A program made the position numbers and the translations under genes. Shown piece after piece: positions 33,862 through 42,756 of a DNA stretch of 64,000 nt. The DNA lies in NCBI GenBank assembly GCA_028282545.1, contig JANQHT010000146.1:1-64000 (forward strand), in the 5' to 3' direction. The first letter of the stretch is position 1; every line of letters starts with the position of its first letter. Below the pieces are notes generated by a model that had not been told where the DNA came from, ran no database searches, and saw only the letters and a program-made list of their open reading frames with translations. Source of the DNA: Spirochaetales bacterium. GTDB lineage: Bacteria; Spirochaetota; Spirochaetia; DSM-27196; Alkalispirochaetaceae.

Positions 33862-34601
33862 AGGACCCGCGAATCGTTGCGCATCTTGTTGCCGGCTATC
33901 CCAGTGTGGACGCTTCCAAGGAGGTCGCCCGGGGACTGATCGACGGCGGCGCCTTTGCCCTTGAGATCCAGATCCCCTTCTCCGATCCAACCGCGGATGG
34001 TCCCGCGATCGAAGAGGCGTGCCGCGTCGCGCTTGAAAGGGGGTGTTCCGTCAAGGAGGCGCTGGGCGTGGTCCGCGAAATTCGGCGCGAGTCGGACGTC
34101 CCGATCTTCCTGATGAGTTACGCCAACCTCGTCGTGGCGCCCGGCATCGACCGCTTTGTGCGCAGCGCCCGTGATGCCGGAGCAACGGGGCTTATCGTTC
34201 CCGATCTATCACCGGGCAGCGACGACGGACTCTACCTCGCGGCGGATGACGCGCGATGCAGGGCGGTCCCGGTCGTTGTACCGTGGATCACGAAAGAGCG
34301 TCGATCCGAAGTACTCGACGCACCGATTGACTGGGTCTACGTGGCGCTTCGGCGCGGCATCACGGGAACGTACACCGACCTCGGACCGGAGCAGGAGGTG
34401 TTTCTATCGTCCCTGCGCACACCGGGGGTGTCCGTGATGGCGGGGTTCGGCATTCAGCGGGCACAGCAGGTCGCGGCGCTGGTACCGCACGCGGACGCAG
34501 CCGTGGTGGGATCGGAGATCGTTCGCGCCGTTGCGAACGCACCGGCGGGCGGTGAGGGCGAGGCGGCGCGCAGGATAGTCGAATCGCTACGCGGCCTGTA
34601 G
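33858..34601 (+). CDS. trpA: Tryptophan synthase alpha chain
   Basis: A 247-residue TIM barrel that cleaves indole-3-glycerol phosphate. Catalytic Glu36 and Asp47 are in ALEIQIPFSDPTADGP, and FLMSYANLV and AGFGIQ strands are in place. ATG at 33858 overlaps the trpB stop, with GGGAGGAG upstream. It ends the operon; a small AACGCGTT palindrome follows but no clear terminator. Confidence 0.94.
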   Translation: MKDPRIVAHLVAGYPSVDASKEVARGLIDGGAFALEIQIPFSDPTADGPAIEEACRVALERGCSVKEALGVVREIRRESDVPIFLMSYANLVVAPGIDRFVRSARDAGATGLIVPDLSPGSDDGLYLAADDARCRAVPVVVPWITKERRSEVLDAPIDWVYVALRRGITGTYTDLGPEQEVFLSSLRTPGVSVMAGFGIQRAQQVAALVPHADAAVVGSEIVRAVANAPAGGEGEAARRIVESLRGL

Positions 34602-34620
34602 ACGCGGCACAGTCAACGCG

Positions 34621-35334
34621 TTACGCCGAGTCGCGAACGGGTGATGAACGGACCCTCCCGTTTCTGAGCAGCGACACACCCGCGTACACCAGGGGTGTGT
34701 CCAACAGGGCCGCGCAGATTTTCAGGGCGTAGTATGGCGGAACCATGCTCCCCAGCACGTAGGTGATCGTGAACCGTTCGTTGACGCCCCAGAAAGCGAT
34801 CAGCATAAAAACGGTCGTATCGATCAACTGACTCACGATCGTGGATGCGTTGTTGCGGAACCACAGGAACCGACCTTTGGTTATCCGCTTCCAGAACGAG
34901 AACGCCCACACGTCGTGGTACTGGGAAAGCGCGAATGCGACGATGCTCGCTGCGATGAGCCGCAGGGAACTGCGGAAGACGGCCACGTAGGCGTCGTTGG
35001 AAGCGGCGAAGCGCTCCGCCGGGGTGGCGAACGTGGCAAAGGCGGTGACGACCAGGACCAGGAGCAAAACGATGAGCGTTCCGCCCACGATGGCCCGAGT
35101 TGCCCGGGCACCGTAGATCTCGGCGACGATATCCGTAATCAGAAACGTCAGGGGAAAGAGGAAGATACCCACCGATCCGGAGAACTCAAAGCCGCCGATC
35201 GTGAAGAAGGGAATGACCTTCGTCCCCATCAGGTTGGCGGCGACGATGGACCCGGTAAAAACGGATGCCAGCATGATGTACGCCGCCGAGGGTCGATGAT
35301 CGAGAATGCCGGGTTTATTATTCATTGAGTGCAT
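34621..35334 (-). CDS. Queuosine-precursor transporter (YhhQ/COG1738)
   Basis: A 237-residue membrane protein with about six hydrophobic segments. Family marks are VAANLMGTKVIPFF, FPLTFLITDIVAEIYG and SQLIDTTVFMLIAFWG. YhhQ proteins import pre-Q0/pre-Q1-type bases for tRNA queuosine modification. ATG at 35332-35334 overlaps the metZ end by 17 bases; a second ATG at 35323-35325 is equally possible, and neither has a Shine-Dalgarno, so coupling to metZ translation is likely. Third gene of the DUF4395, metZ, yhhQ-like operon. Confidence 0.88.
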   Translation of the reverse strand: MHSMNNKPGILDHRPSAAYIMLASVFTGSIVAANLMGTKVIPFFTIGGFEFSGSVGIFLFPLTFLITDIVAEIYGARATRAIVGGTLIVLLLVLVVTAFATFATPAERFAASNDAYVAVFRSSLRLIAASIVAFALSQYHDVWAFSFWKRITKGRFLWFRNNASTIVSQLIDTTVFMLIAFWGVNERFTITYVLGSMVPPYYALKICAALLDTPLVYAGVSLLRNGRVRSSPVRDSA

Positions 35335-36499
35335 GGTTCAGATCGTCCATAAGATCTTGCGCCGTTTCAAGCCCTATCGACAGGCGCAACGTTGAATCGG
35401 ATATTCCGAGAGAGGCGCGGACCTCTTCCGGTACACCTGAATGCGTGGTGGAGGCCGGATGCGTCACGATACTCCGCGTGTCCCCGAGGTTCGCGCTGGT
35501 GGTGAAGAGCCGGAGCGAGTTCATCACACCCATCGTTTTGTCCCTGTCTCCGTCGACTTCGATCGTCACCATTCCACCGCCGCGAGACATCTGTTGCATG
35601 GCCAGTTCGTGCTGCGGATGGTCCTTCCGTTCCGGGTGCAGGACGCGCCGCACCCGCTTGTGTCCCGCCAGGAAATCCGCCACCGCCACCGCGTTGTCGC
35701 AATGGCGCTCCATCCGTACCGACAACGTTTCCAGGCTCTTTGAAAGAACCCACCCGTTGAAGGGCGACATACTCGGGCCGGCGTTGCGGTAGAAGGGCAG
35801 CACCGTATCGATGATGTCCCTTGAAGCAAGCATGGCACCACCGAGCACCCGTCCCTGGCCGTCGATGTATTTCGTCGCCGAGTGTGTCACGATGTCGGCG
35901 CCGAGTTCCAGCGGCCGCTGCAGATAGGGCGTGGCAAAGCAGTTGTCGACGGTGAGGAGTGCACCCGCCCCGTGGGCGATGTCCGCCAGCGCCGCCAGGT
36001 TCGCGATTTCGAGGCCGGGATTGCTCGGCGTCTCCATCACGAACATGCGGGTCCTCGGGCGGACGGCGGTGCGCCAGGCATCCAGATCGGTGAGGGGCAC
36101 CACCGACGTTTCGATTCCCCAGCGCGGCAGGAACTCCTTGAGCAGGCTCAGGGTCGATCCGAACACCGCGGTACTGCCCACCACGTGGTCACCGGCGTGG
36201 AGCAGACCGAGCAGACTGAGAAAGACGGCGCCCATACCTGAACCGGTAGCCAGGCCGGTATCCGCACCCTCCAGTGATGCAAGTTTTTCGACGAACTCAT
36301 CGGTGTTTGGATTGTCGAATCGACCATAGATCGGCCCGTCCCGGTCACCCGCAAAGGCGTCCGCTGCCGCCTGGCCGCTCGGGAACCGGTAACTGGAGGT
36401 GGTAAAGATGGGCACCGAGTGTTCGCCGGCGGGTCCCCGTTCAGCCTGAATTCGGATCGCTCGTGTTTCGAACCCTGATGGCTTGTCGGATCGATTCAT
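35318..36499 (-). CDS. metZ: O-succinylhomoserine sulfhydrylase-type PLP enzyme
   Basis: A 393-residue Cys/Met-metabolism PLP enzyme. The PLP lysine is K210 in THSATKYIDGQGRVLGG, a string characteristic of MetZ, which makes homocysteine from O-succinylhomoserine and sulfide. Other marks are SGMGAVFLSLL and METPSNPGLEI. Cystathionine gamma-synthase is an alternative assignment in the same family. ATG at 36497-36499 was chosen because it overlaps the DUF4395 stop as ATGA; a longer frame upstream lies inside that gene. Confidence 0.85.
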   Translation of the reverse strand: MNRSDKPSGFETRAIRIQAERGPAGEHSVPIFTTSSYRFPSGQAAADAFAGDRDGPIYGRFDNPNTDEFVEKLASLEGADTGLATGSGMGAVFLSLLGLLHAGDHVVGSTAVFGSTLSLLKEFLPRWGIETSVVPLTDLDAWRTAVRPRTRMFVMETPSNPGLEIANLAALADIAHGAGALLTVDNCFATPYLQRPLELGADIVTHSATKYIDGQGRVLGGAMLASRDIIDTVLPFYRNAGPSMSPFNGWVLSKSLETLSVRMERHCDNAVAVADFLAGHKRVRRVLHPERKDHPQHELAMQQMSRGGGMVTIEVDGDRDKTMGVMNSLRLFTTSANLGDTRSIVTHPASTTHSGVPEEVRASLGISDSTLRLSIGLETAQDLMDDLNHALNE

Positions 36500-36912
36500 T
36501 GGCGCATCGACTGGAGCGCGGAGAAGACGATACATCCCACGCAGATGTTGAGGGCGCATTCGAGGAAGGCGAACAGAATCAGCGTTCCTCCGACGATGGT
36601 GGCCGCCGTCGCCGCACCACTCACGAAAAGAACCGTCACGGCCGCGCTGAAAAGGACGCCCACCCGGGCGGCGAACTGTTTAGGCGGGAAATAGATTGTA
36701 CGTCTTTCGAAAGGAAGTACGCTTGCGATCCTGCGCCCGACAAATACAACGGGACTCCAGTAGGGCGTCAGAAAACCGCGAATGACAAAGTCGATGAACA
36801 GGAACGCCGCGGGAATCGGCGACTGCAGTGCTACCGAAAGGGCCGTCAACACGATAGTGATCAGCGCGTTGGTCCTGACGACCGCCTCTTCGACCTGCGT
36901 TGGTACGATCAT
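36496..36912 (-). CDS. DUF4395 membrane protein
   Basis: A 138-residue membrane protein with two to four hydrophobic segments, a central PPKQFAARVGVLFS motif and a C-terminal FLECALNICVGCIVF with two Cys, the pattern of DUF4395 proteins, often encoded near thiol or sulfur genes. Its operon partner is MetZ, so a role in sulfur handling is plausible but unproven. ATG at 36910-36912 has no Shine-Dalgarno; TACTAT lies six bases before it, consistent with a leaderless mRNA. Confidence 0.75.
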   Translation of the reverse strand: MIVPTQVEEAVVRTNALITIVLTALSVALQSPIPAAFLFIDFVIRGFLTPYWSPVVFVGRRIASVLPFERRTIYFPPKQFAARVGVLFSAAVTVLFVSGAATAATIVGGTLILFAFLECALNICVGCIVFSALQSMRQ

Positions 36913-36989
36913 TGCAATATAGTATGGATCACGGTCGCCAAAGTAAACCGGCGCAGTCGGAAAGTGGTACAATCACCGCGGAGGAGACG

Positions 36990-37508
36990 ATGAAGGAACT
37001 ACGTCCGGATGAATTGCGCCTGTGCGTGGCCGACGCATTTCTCAATCGGTGGATGCTGCTTACCGCCGGCGACTATGCGTCCGGGGAGTACAACACCATG
37101 ACCGTTGCCTGGGGATTCCTGGGGGCTATGTGGAAACGGCCCGTTGCGATTGCCGTGGTTCGACCCACACGCTACACCTACACGCTGATAAACGTACACG
37201 AGACGTTTACCTTGTGCGCCTTTCCAAAGGAGTACCGTTCAGACCTCACCTACCTGGGGACCCACTCCGGTCGCGAGGGGGACAAAATCGCACGCACCTC
37301 CCTCACCCCGGTTGCGGCGAGTTCGGTCCCCGCCCCGGTGTTCGAAGAAGCGGAACTGGCGATCGAATGCCGAAAGATCTACACCAACGAGATCGTACCG
37401 GAAAACATGATTGACGCCTCGATCGAAGCGGACTACCCCGACGGGGACTACCACCGTGTCTACTACGGCGAGATCGTGGCGGTCCACGGGAGTGACGACT
37501 ACCGGTAG
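36990..37508 (+). CDS. Flavin reductase-like FMN-binding protein
   Basis: A 172-residue split-barrel protein of the flavin-reductase/flavoredoxin group. It shows NTMTVAWGFLGAMWKRPVAI (first flavin loop) and YTYTLINVHETFTLC, then KIYTNEIVPENM. Such proteins bind FMN and reduce flavin or act as electron carriers. ATG at 36990 is preceded by GAGGAG, with a TACAAT box at 36968-36973. Divergent from the DUF4395 operon. Confidence 0.85.
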   Translation: MKELRPDELRLCVADAFLNRWMLLTAGDYASGEYNTMTVAWGFLGAMWKRPVAIAVVRPTRYTYTLINVHETFTLCAFPKEYRSDLTYLGTHSGREGDKIARTSLTPVAASSVPAPVFEEAELAIECRKIYTNEIVPENMIDASIEADYPDGDYHRVYYGEIVAVHGSDDYR

Positions 37509-37536
37509 AACGATCCGGTCGCCGACTTCACGCCGT

Positions 37537-38238
37537 CTAGACGTGTTTGATCCAGAGCCCCGTCCACTCCGGCACGACAAGTGCGCCCCGTTCGCGAACG
37601 GACGCGCCCATCTCCCGGCCGAAGAAAAACGCCATCACGCGTACCGCCTCGTCGATCGAACCAAACCGGTAGTCGGTAGATACCTCACGCCGCACAAACC
37701 CGTGCGTCAATTCGAGTTCGTCGTAGAACCATCCAAGCGTTTCCGTCGGCGCGCCCGGGGAGGTGACGTTCGTTCCGAGCGTCTCAAGGATCAAGGCCGT
37801 ACCGCCGGGTCGAACGTTTTTGACCGCGTTTGCCACGAGGTGCTCCGTCGTCTCCGAAACCCGCTCCCGGTCCGGCGCGTCCACCACGGAGTGTCCAAAG
37901 GCCCATCCTTCGATGAAAATATCAAAGGGGTCTTCGGCAGCCGGCAGTGATAGATTGTCGGCCACGCCGAACTCGATCTTGTCGGCCTGTTGTGAGAGCG
38001 CGTTCCGGGCGAACTCGATCATGTGTCGCGATCCATCGAGGCACAACGCCCGGGCCGCGGAAGCCGCGTAGAGTCCCGTGACGCGGCCGGTCCCCACGCC
38101 GGCCTCGAGAACGGTTGCGCCCTTCCACCGGGCCGTTGCTTCCAGCGCTTTCCACAAGTTGCCGCGGTAGTCCTCTGCGCGAACCAGTTCGTCGTACCGG
38201 TCCGCGTGTTTTTCGTAGATCTCCATCATCGAAGGCAT
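37537..38238 (-). CDS. SAM-dependent methyltransferase
   Basis: A 233-residue class-I methyltransferase. The SAM-binding motif is LEAGVGTGRVTGLYA, followed by CLDGSRHMIEFAR (acidic residue for the ribose) and an active-site region FIEGWAFGHS. Substrate unknown. ATG at 38236-38238 gives MPSMMEIYEKHADRYDELV; ATGs three or four codons later are possible. TACAAT lies only five bases before the ATG, so the message is probably leaderless. It shares a palindromic divergent promoter with the next gene. Confidence 0.83.
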   Translation of the reverse strand: MPSMMEIYEKHADRYDELVRAEDYRGNLWKALEATARWKGATVLEAGVGTGRVTGLYAASAARALCLDGSRHMIEFARNALSQQADKIEFGVADNLSLPAAEDPFDIFIEGWAFGHSVVDAPDRERVSETTEHLVANAVKNVRPGGTALILETLGTNVTSPGAPTETLGWFYDELELTHGFVRREVSTDYRFGSIDEAVRVMAFFFGREMGASVRERGALVVPEWTGLWIKHV

Positions 38239-38241
38239 ACG

Positions 38242-38271
38242 CCATTGTACGCGGCAACGGTGGTACAATGG
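38242..38271. promoter_or_regulatory. Palindromic divergent -10 boxes
   Basis: CCATTGTAC (38242-38250) and GTACAATGG (38263-38271) form a perfect 9-bp inverted repeat with a 12-bp centre. Each arm contains TACAAT on the outgoing strand, so two -10 boxes face away from each other, toward the methyltransferase and toward the unknown gene at 38287. Confidence 0.65.
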
Positions 38272-38286
38272 AATCGGAGGTGGCGC

Positions 38287-39171
38287 ATGCGAGACAAGGA
38301 ATACGATCGATTTGGCCCCTGGATCCTGGAGATCACCGACGACGATCCCGTTCCACCGATTTTTCTCCCCCACGTGGACGCCGGGGTCACACCACTCCTC
38401 ACGTTCAAGATTCCGCGCCCCATTGAACGGCGACGGGCGCGGCCGGGTATGCACCTGTACGACTATCTCGTTTCGCTTTTTGATTCCGGGGTGGAGATTC
38501 TCAGGCGCCACGAGGATACCGTAGCCGCGCACCGCTTCGCGTATGATGACATCAAAGCTCTGCGGGTCACCGACGATCTGTTGCGTGGAACGGTGGACAT
38601 GGTTTTGACCGGCGAGACCTTTTCCTTTCCGTACAACACCGTGTCCGAGGAGATCATTGCGCGTATGGCCTCGCTCGTGCGCGAGCGGTTTCGAAAAGGC
38701 GTCTCAAAGGCACACGATGTTGTCGAGGCGGTGGTTGAACCGCAGTTGCTCGGGAACCACTTCTACCGGATCTTCATGACCGAACGGCGCCGGGAACCGG
38801 AACACCTGCTTATGGCGGCTCAAGGGGAGGAGCGCGTTGCCGCTGACGACTCTTTCTTCCGCCGGTTCTGGTACGGGATTCTCAACAAGCGCCTTTTCGA
38901 ATCGATGCATTTTTCCAATGGTCGCGAACTCAAGATCGTCGGCCGGGGCGGCGTGTATCGCTTCCGCTGGCAGGCAAACTACGGCGTGGAACGACTGTAC
39001 CTTCCCTTGGATTCGATCCGGAACGCCGATGTCGCCGTCGATCCGGCGCAACCGAACGTAAAACTCCTGTCACTCGTCGTGGGCGACGCACGACAGCAGT
39101 ACGGCGCCATGGTCGACAACGCAACGCTGGACCCGTACGTGTCGTTTCTGCGGTCCGCAACCGCTCAATAG
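38287..39171 (+). CDS. Protein of unknown function
   Basis: A 294-residue soluble protein that I do not recognise. It starts RDKEYDRFGPWILEITDDD and has an alternating strand pattern in residues 75-130 and 210-285 (ELKIVGRGGVYRFRWQANYG; NVKLLSLVVG) reminiscent of pleckstrin-like domains, joined by a basic helical stretch near 130-200. No signal peptide or long hydrophobic segment is present. ATG at 38287 has CGGAGG upstream; the long frame to its left is antisense to the methyltransferase. Codon use matches the neighbours, so it is a genuine gene. Confidence 0.8.
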   Translation: MRDKEYDRFGPWILEITDDDPVPPIFLPHVDAGVTPLLTFKIPRPIERRRARPGMHLYDYLVSLFDSGVEILRRHEDTVAAHRFAYDDIKALRVTDDLLRGTVDMVLTGETFSFPYNTVSEEIIARMASLVRERFRKGVSKAHDVVEAVVEPQLLGNHFYRIFMTERRREPEHLLMAAQGEERVAADDSFFRRFWYGILNKRLFESMHFSNGRELKIVGRGGVYRFRWQANYGVERLYLPLDSIRNADVAVDPAQPNVKLLSLVVGDARQQYGAMVDNATLDPYVSFLRSATAQ

Positions 39172-39175
39172 ACGA

Positions 39176-39985
39176 TCAATAGGCGGCGGGAACAAAGGTC
39201 TGGTCGTCTAGGGGCGGCCGGATATACCCGGAGTCCTGCTGTCGCGGCGGCAGTTCGATCGGCTCCGGTGTCAGGTCCTTGTACTTGATCGCGCTTAGTA
39301 GGTGGCTGATACAGTTGAGTCGCGCCCGTCGCTTGTCGTCCGCCTCTACCACGTACCACGGAGCCTGTTTGATATCCGTATGGGCGAACATGTTGTCCTT
39401 GGCTTTCGAATATTCGACCCAGCGCTCCCGTGACTCCAGGTCCATGGGACTCAGTTTCCACCGCTTGGTTGGATCGGTAATCCGGTCCCGGAATCGTCGT
39501 TCCTGTTCCTCGTCACTCACTGAGAACCAGTACTTGACGAGAGTGATACCGGAGCGAACCAGCATGCGTTCAAACTCCGGGCACGATCGGAGGTACTCCT
39601 TGTACTCCTCCTCCGTGCAGAAGCCCATGACGCGCTCCACGCCGGCGCGGTTGTACCAGCTCCGGTCAAAGAGGACGATCTCCCCGGCAGCCGGAAGGTG
39701 CGGCACGTAGCGCTGAAAGTACCATTGCGTCTTTTCGCGATCCGTCGGCGTGCCGAGGGCGACCACGCGGCAGTAGCGGGGGTTGAGGCTCTGGGTGATG
39801 CGCTTGATGACACCGCCCTTTCCGGCGGCGTCGCGACCCTCGAAGAGCACGACCAGCTTGAGACCCTTGTGCTTGATCCACTCCTGGAACTTGACGAGTT
39901 CAACCTGAAGACGGGCCAGTTCTTTCTCGTAGAACCTCTTGTCGAGCCAGTCCGCCTTGGGACCCTTTTTCTTCCCTTTGCTCAT
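39176..39985 (-). CDS. Polyphosphate kinase 2 family protein
   Basis: A 269-residue PPK2 enzyme, transferring phosphate between polyphosphate and nucleotides. Walker A is EGRDAAGKGG at residues 49-58, Walker B is FDRSWYNRAG, and a lid module with RRFRDRITDPTKRWKLSPMD follows; the ending KYKDLTPEPIELPPRQ is typical. It belongs to the single-domain class. ATG at 39983-39985 is preceded by GGGAGGTGGG; TATAAT at 40006-40011 is its -10 box. It converges on the unknown gene with a 4-base gap. Confidence 0.92.
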   Translation of the reverse strand: MSKGKKKGPKADWLDKRFYEKELARLQVELVKFQEWIKHKGLKLVVLFEGRDAAGKGGVIKRITQSLNPRYCRVVALGTPTDREKTQWYFQRYVPHLPAAGEIVLFDRSWYNRAGVERVMGFCTEEEYKEYLRSCPEFERMLVRSGITLVKYWFSVSDEEQERRFRDRITDPTKRWKLSPMDLESRERWVEYSKAKDNMFAHTDIKQAPWYVVEADDKRRARLNCISHLLSAIKYKDLTPEPIELPPRQQDSGYIRPPLDDQTFVPAAY

Positions 39986-40058
39986 TGCATCCCACCTCCC
40001 TGCCAATTATAGGCGAAGTGACCGTTCCGGAGCGAATCGCGTGCTACACTAAGACGCT

Positions 40059-40553
40059 ATGAGTGCCCACCACCGACGAGATATCGAAGTGGTTGCCGAT
40101 GCGACGACTCTGGAAAAGGTCAAAAAGCGTGTCACGGCCGGGCAGCCCGGCTACGGCGAGTTCACCTTTGACGCTGATGAAGGCGCCTACATGCCCGGTG
40201 GCGAGGGGAGTGCTCCCACGCCGTTGACCTATTTTGTTTCCGGCGTGGCGCTCTGCCTGCTCTCCCACGTCACGGAGATTGCCGCGAAGGTAAAGGTGAC
40301 CCTGGAGGACCCGCGCGTGTCGGTTCGTGCCTCCTTCCACGAAGAGGGTTCCGTACTCCGAGGCGATAAGACCGGTGCATGCGACGGTTTCGAAATCACC
40401 GTTAACGCGGGCTGCGAGGATCACCGCCGGGCGGAAGAGATCGTCCACATGGCACAATCGGTCTGCTTCGCCCTAGACGCGTTGACGCGGGCGATTCCAC
40501 TGACCGTACAAACGGATATCGGAGCACCCGGCGGCGATGCTCGCAGCCCCTAG
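40059..40553 (+). CDS. OsmC-family protein
   Basis: A 164-residue OsmC/Ohr-type protein, a group that reduces organic peroxides with two Cys. The likely redox pair is Cys66 (GVALCLLSHV) and Cys136 (QSVCFALDAL), with GGEGSAPTPLTYFV before the first. ATG at 40059 has no Shine-Dalgarno, while TACACT ends eight bases before it, suggesting a leaderless message. It diverges from the PPK2 gene. Confidence 0.85.
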   Translation: MSAHHRRDIEVVADATTLEKVKKRVTAGQPGYGEFTFDADEGAYMPGGEGSAPTPLTYFVSGVALCLLSHVTEIAAKVKVTLEDPRVSVRASFHEEGSVLRGDKTGACDGFEITVNAGCEDHRRAEEIVHMAQSVCFALDALTRAIPLTVQTDIGAPGGDARSP

Positions 40554-40566
40554 TAGACCGCACGAA

Positions 40567-41463
40567 TCAGGCGCTTTGTGACACCGAACCCTCGTCATTG
40601 GAGGCGGGAGCGGCGGTTTCTCGGTTGACGGCGGCAAACCTGTTGGTGATTCGGTCAATCACGATCGCCAGGAAGACTATCGCCAGACCCGCTTCGAAAC
40701 CTTTGCCGATATCGACGCGGTTGATGGACAAAAGGACTTCCATGCCCAGACCGCGATTCCCGATCATCGACCCGATCACCACCATGGCGAGGGCCATCAT
40801 CGTCGTCTGGTTGACGCCGACGAGAATCGACGGACGCGCCAGCGGGAGCTGCACGTCAAAGAGCAGGTTCCAGCGGTTCGCACCAAACGCCTTGGCCGCC
40901 TCGATCGTGTTTTCCGGTACACCGCGGATGCCCACGTCGGTGAGACGAATCACCGGTGGAATCGCGTAGATGAGCGTAGCAAAGGTCGCCGGCACCCGGC
41001 CGAGTCCAAAAAGCATCAACGCCGGTATCAGGTAGACAAAGGAGGGCATCGTCTGCATAGCGTCCAAGATCGGTGTAATGAAACGTTTGACCGGATTGTA
41101 CCAAGCCATGAGAATCCCCGTGGGAATACCGATCCCGATAGAAATGGCAACGGAAACGATCACGACCGAGAGCGTGGTCATTGCCTCCGCCCAGTAGCCC
41201 AGGAGTCCCACGGCGAGTAGCATCAGGCCCATCTGGACGCCGAACTTCCACGTGCCGGCGAGGCGCCAGGCGGCGACGCCCACAACGATCACGACCACAA
41301 ACCATGGAACAAAGATAAGTACCCGTTCAACGGCGATGAGAACCTGCAGCCCCACGCTGCCTATCCAGTCGAAAAGGCCGCCCAGGTTCGCAAGGACCCA
41401 GTCCATCGCGACATCCACGGCGTCCGCCAGCGGTATTCGCAGCCATTCGGGAAACTCACGCAT
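40567..41463 (-). CDS. proW: Glycine betaine/proline ABC importer permease
   Basis: A 298-residue permease with about six to seven membrane segments. ILDAMQTMPSFVYLIPALMLFG is the conserved ProW segment, and the coupling loop is TIEAAKAFGANRWNLLFDVQLPLARP. It imports compatible solutes during osmotic stress. ATG at 41461-41463 overlaps the proV end by 8 bases. Last gene of the proXVW operon on the minus strand. Confidence 0.93.
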   Translation of the reverse strand: MREFPEWLRIPLADAVDVAMDWVLANLGGLFDWIGSVGLQVLIAVERVLIFVPWFVVVIVVGVAAWRLAGTWKFGVQMGLMLLAVGLLGYWAEAMTTLSVVIVSVAISIGIGIPTGILMAWYNPVKRFITPILDAMQTMPSFVYLIPALMLFGLGRVPATFATLIYAIPPVIRLTDVGIRGVPENTIEAAKAFGANRWNLLFDVQLPLARPSILVGVNQTTMMALAMVVIGSMIGNRGLGMEVLLSINRVDIGKGFEAGLAIVFLAIVIDRITNRFAAVNRETAAPASNDEGSVSQSA

Positions 41464-42742
41464 CGGGGTCCTCCTCTTCGTCGTCCGGGTTGTGCAGCGC
41501 TTCCAGTATCTTGCGCGCCCGAATGACTCCCAGGAGGCGTTCCTCCCCGTCCACCACCGGTACCGGATAGCTTTCCGTACTCACCAGGCCGTAGAGGTCC
41601 TCGATCAGGACGTCCGGCGATACCGGTTCCGGTCGAATGAGGTCATCCGATTCGATCGCCTTTGCGTTTTTCCTGATGAGACCTCCTACGATGTCCTCGG
41701 TACAGATGCCGAGGTACCGGTGCTTCTTGTCCACCATGAAGGCCCAGTCGCTCTTGTGGTGCATCAGCTCCGTGTGTGCCACGCGCGGTCCCTGCCAGCG
41801 GTAGAGCAGGAGGGAGGGTTCGTCCATTACCGTCGTGGCGGTAAAAACGCTCGCCGGGGAAGCGTCCTGGGTGAAGGCGCGCACGTAGTCGTCGTGCGGA
41901 TTGCTGAGTATCTCTTCCGGCTCCGCAACCTGAACGATCTCGCCGTCGCGCATGATCGCGATGCGGTCGCCCAATTTTAACGCCTCGTGGAGGTCGTGCG
42001 TCACAAAGACGATCGTTTTTCCAAGCTGGTCCTGCAGGTCGATGAACTCATCCTGGAGTTCCCGTCGGATGAGTGGATCCAGGCCGCTGAAGGGCTCGTC
42101 CATGAGCAGGATGTCCGGATCGGTCGCGAGCGCCCGGGCGAGGCCCACACGCTGCTGCATACCACCGGACAGGCTGGACGGATAGTAGTCCTCCCAGCCG
42201 GCCAAGCCGACGGTTTTAAGCGCCGTCCTGGCGCTCTCCTCGCGCTCTTTCTGGTCGTCGCCGCGGAGTTTGAGACCGTAGGCGGCGTTTTGCAGGACGG
42301 TGTAGTGCGGAAACAGGCCGTAGTTCTGGAAGACCATGCTGATCGAGTTTCGCCGGAAGTTCAGCAGCTCCGCGTGCTCCATGGCAAGTACGTCTTCTCC
42401 GTCCACCCGGAGCGTGCCCGCGGTCGGGTCGATCAGCCGAATGAGCGTCCGGATCAGGGTCGATTTCCCGCTTCCGGAGAGCCCCATGAGTACAAACAGC
42501 TCACCCGATTTCACCTCGAAACTGACGTTTCGAAGGCCAACGACGTTGCCCGTCCTGGCGAGCAGCTCCGTCTTGGGCAGGTTCCGGAGGTCGGACTTGA
42601 GTATCTTCTCGGGGTTCCGGCCGAATACCTTCCAGAGATTCTCCACGCGTACAGCGACGTCGCCGCCGGGTGGCTGAGCACGTCCGGCGGCGACATCTGT
42701 TTCAGACGGCCTGCTTGCGCCGGCCGTGGTCCCAGTTGTCAT
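41456..42742 (-). CDS. proV: Glycine betaine/proline ABC importer ATP-binding protein
   Basis: A 428-residue OpuAA/ProV-type ATPase: Walker A GLSGSGKST, Q-loop VFQNYGLFPH, signature LSGGMQQRVGLARAL, Walker B ILLMDEPFSGLDPL and H-loop VTHDLHEALKLGD. Two CBS domains follow from about residue 285 and end in an acidic tail (DDEEEDPD), which in OpuA-type systems senses ionic strength. ATG at 42740-42742 lies 14 bases after the proX stop without a Shine-Dalgarno; a longer start is possible but its sequence is not protein-like. Confidence 0.93.
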   Translation of the reverse strand: MTTGTTAGASRPSETDVAAGRAQPPGGDVAVRVENLWKVFGRNPEKILKSDLRNLPKTELLARTGNVVGLRNVSFEVKSGELFVLMGLSGSGKSTLIRTLIRLIDPTAGTLRVDGEDVLAMEHAELLNFRRNSISMVFQNYGLFPHYTVLQNAAYGLKLRGDDQKEREESARTALKTVGLAGWEDYYPSSLSGGMQQRVGLARALATDPDILLMDEPFSGLDPLIRRELQDEFIDLQDQLGKTIVFVTHDLHEALKLGDRIAIMRDGEIVQVAEPEEILSNPHDDYVRAFTQDASPASVFTATTVMDEPSLLLYRWQGPRVAHTELMHHKSDWAFMVDKKHRYLGICTEDIVGGLIRKNAKAIESDDLIRPEPVSPDVLIEDLYGLVSTESYPVPVVDGEERLLGVIRARKILEALHNPDDEEEDPDA

Positions 42743-42756
42743 GCGAAATACGGACG

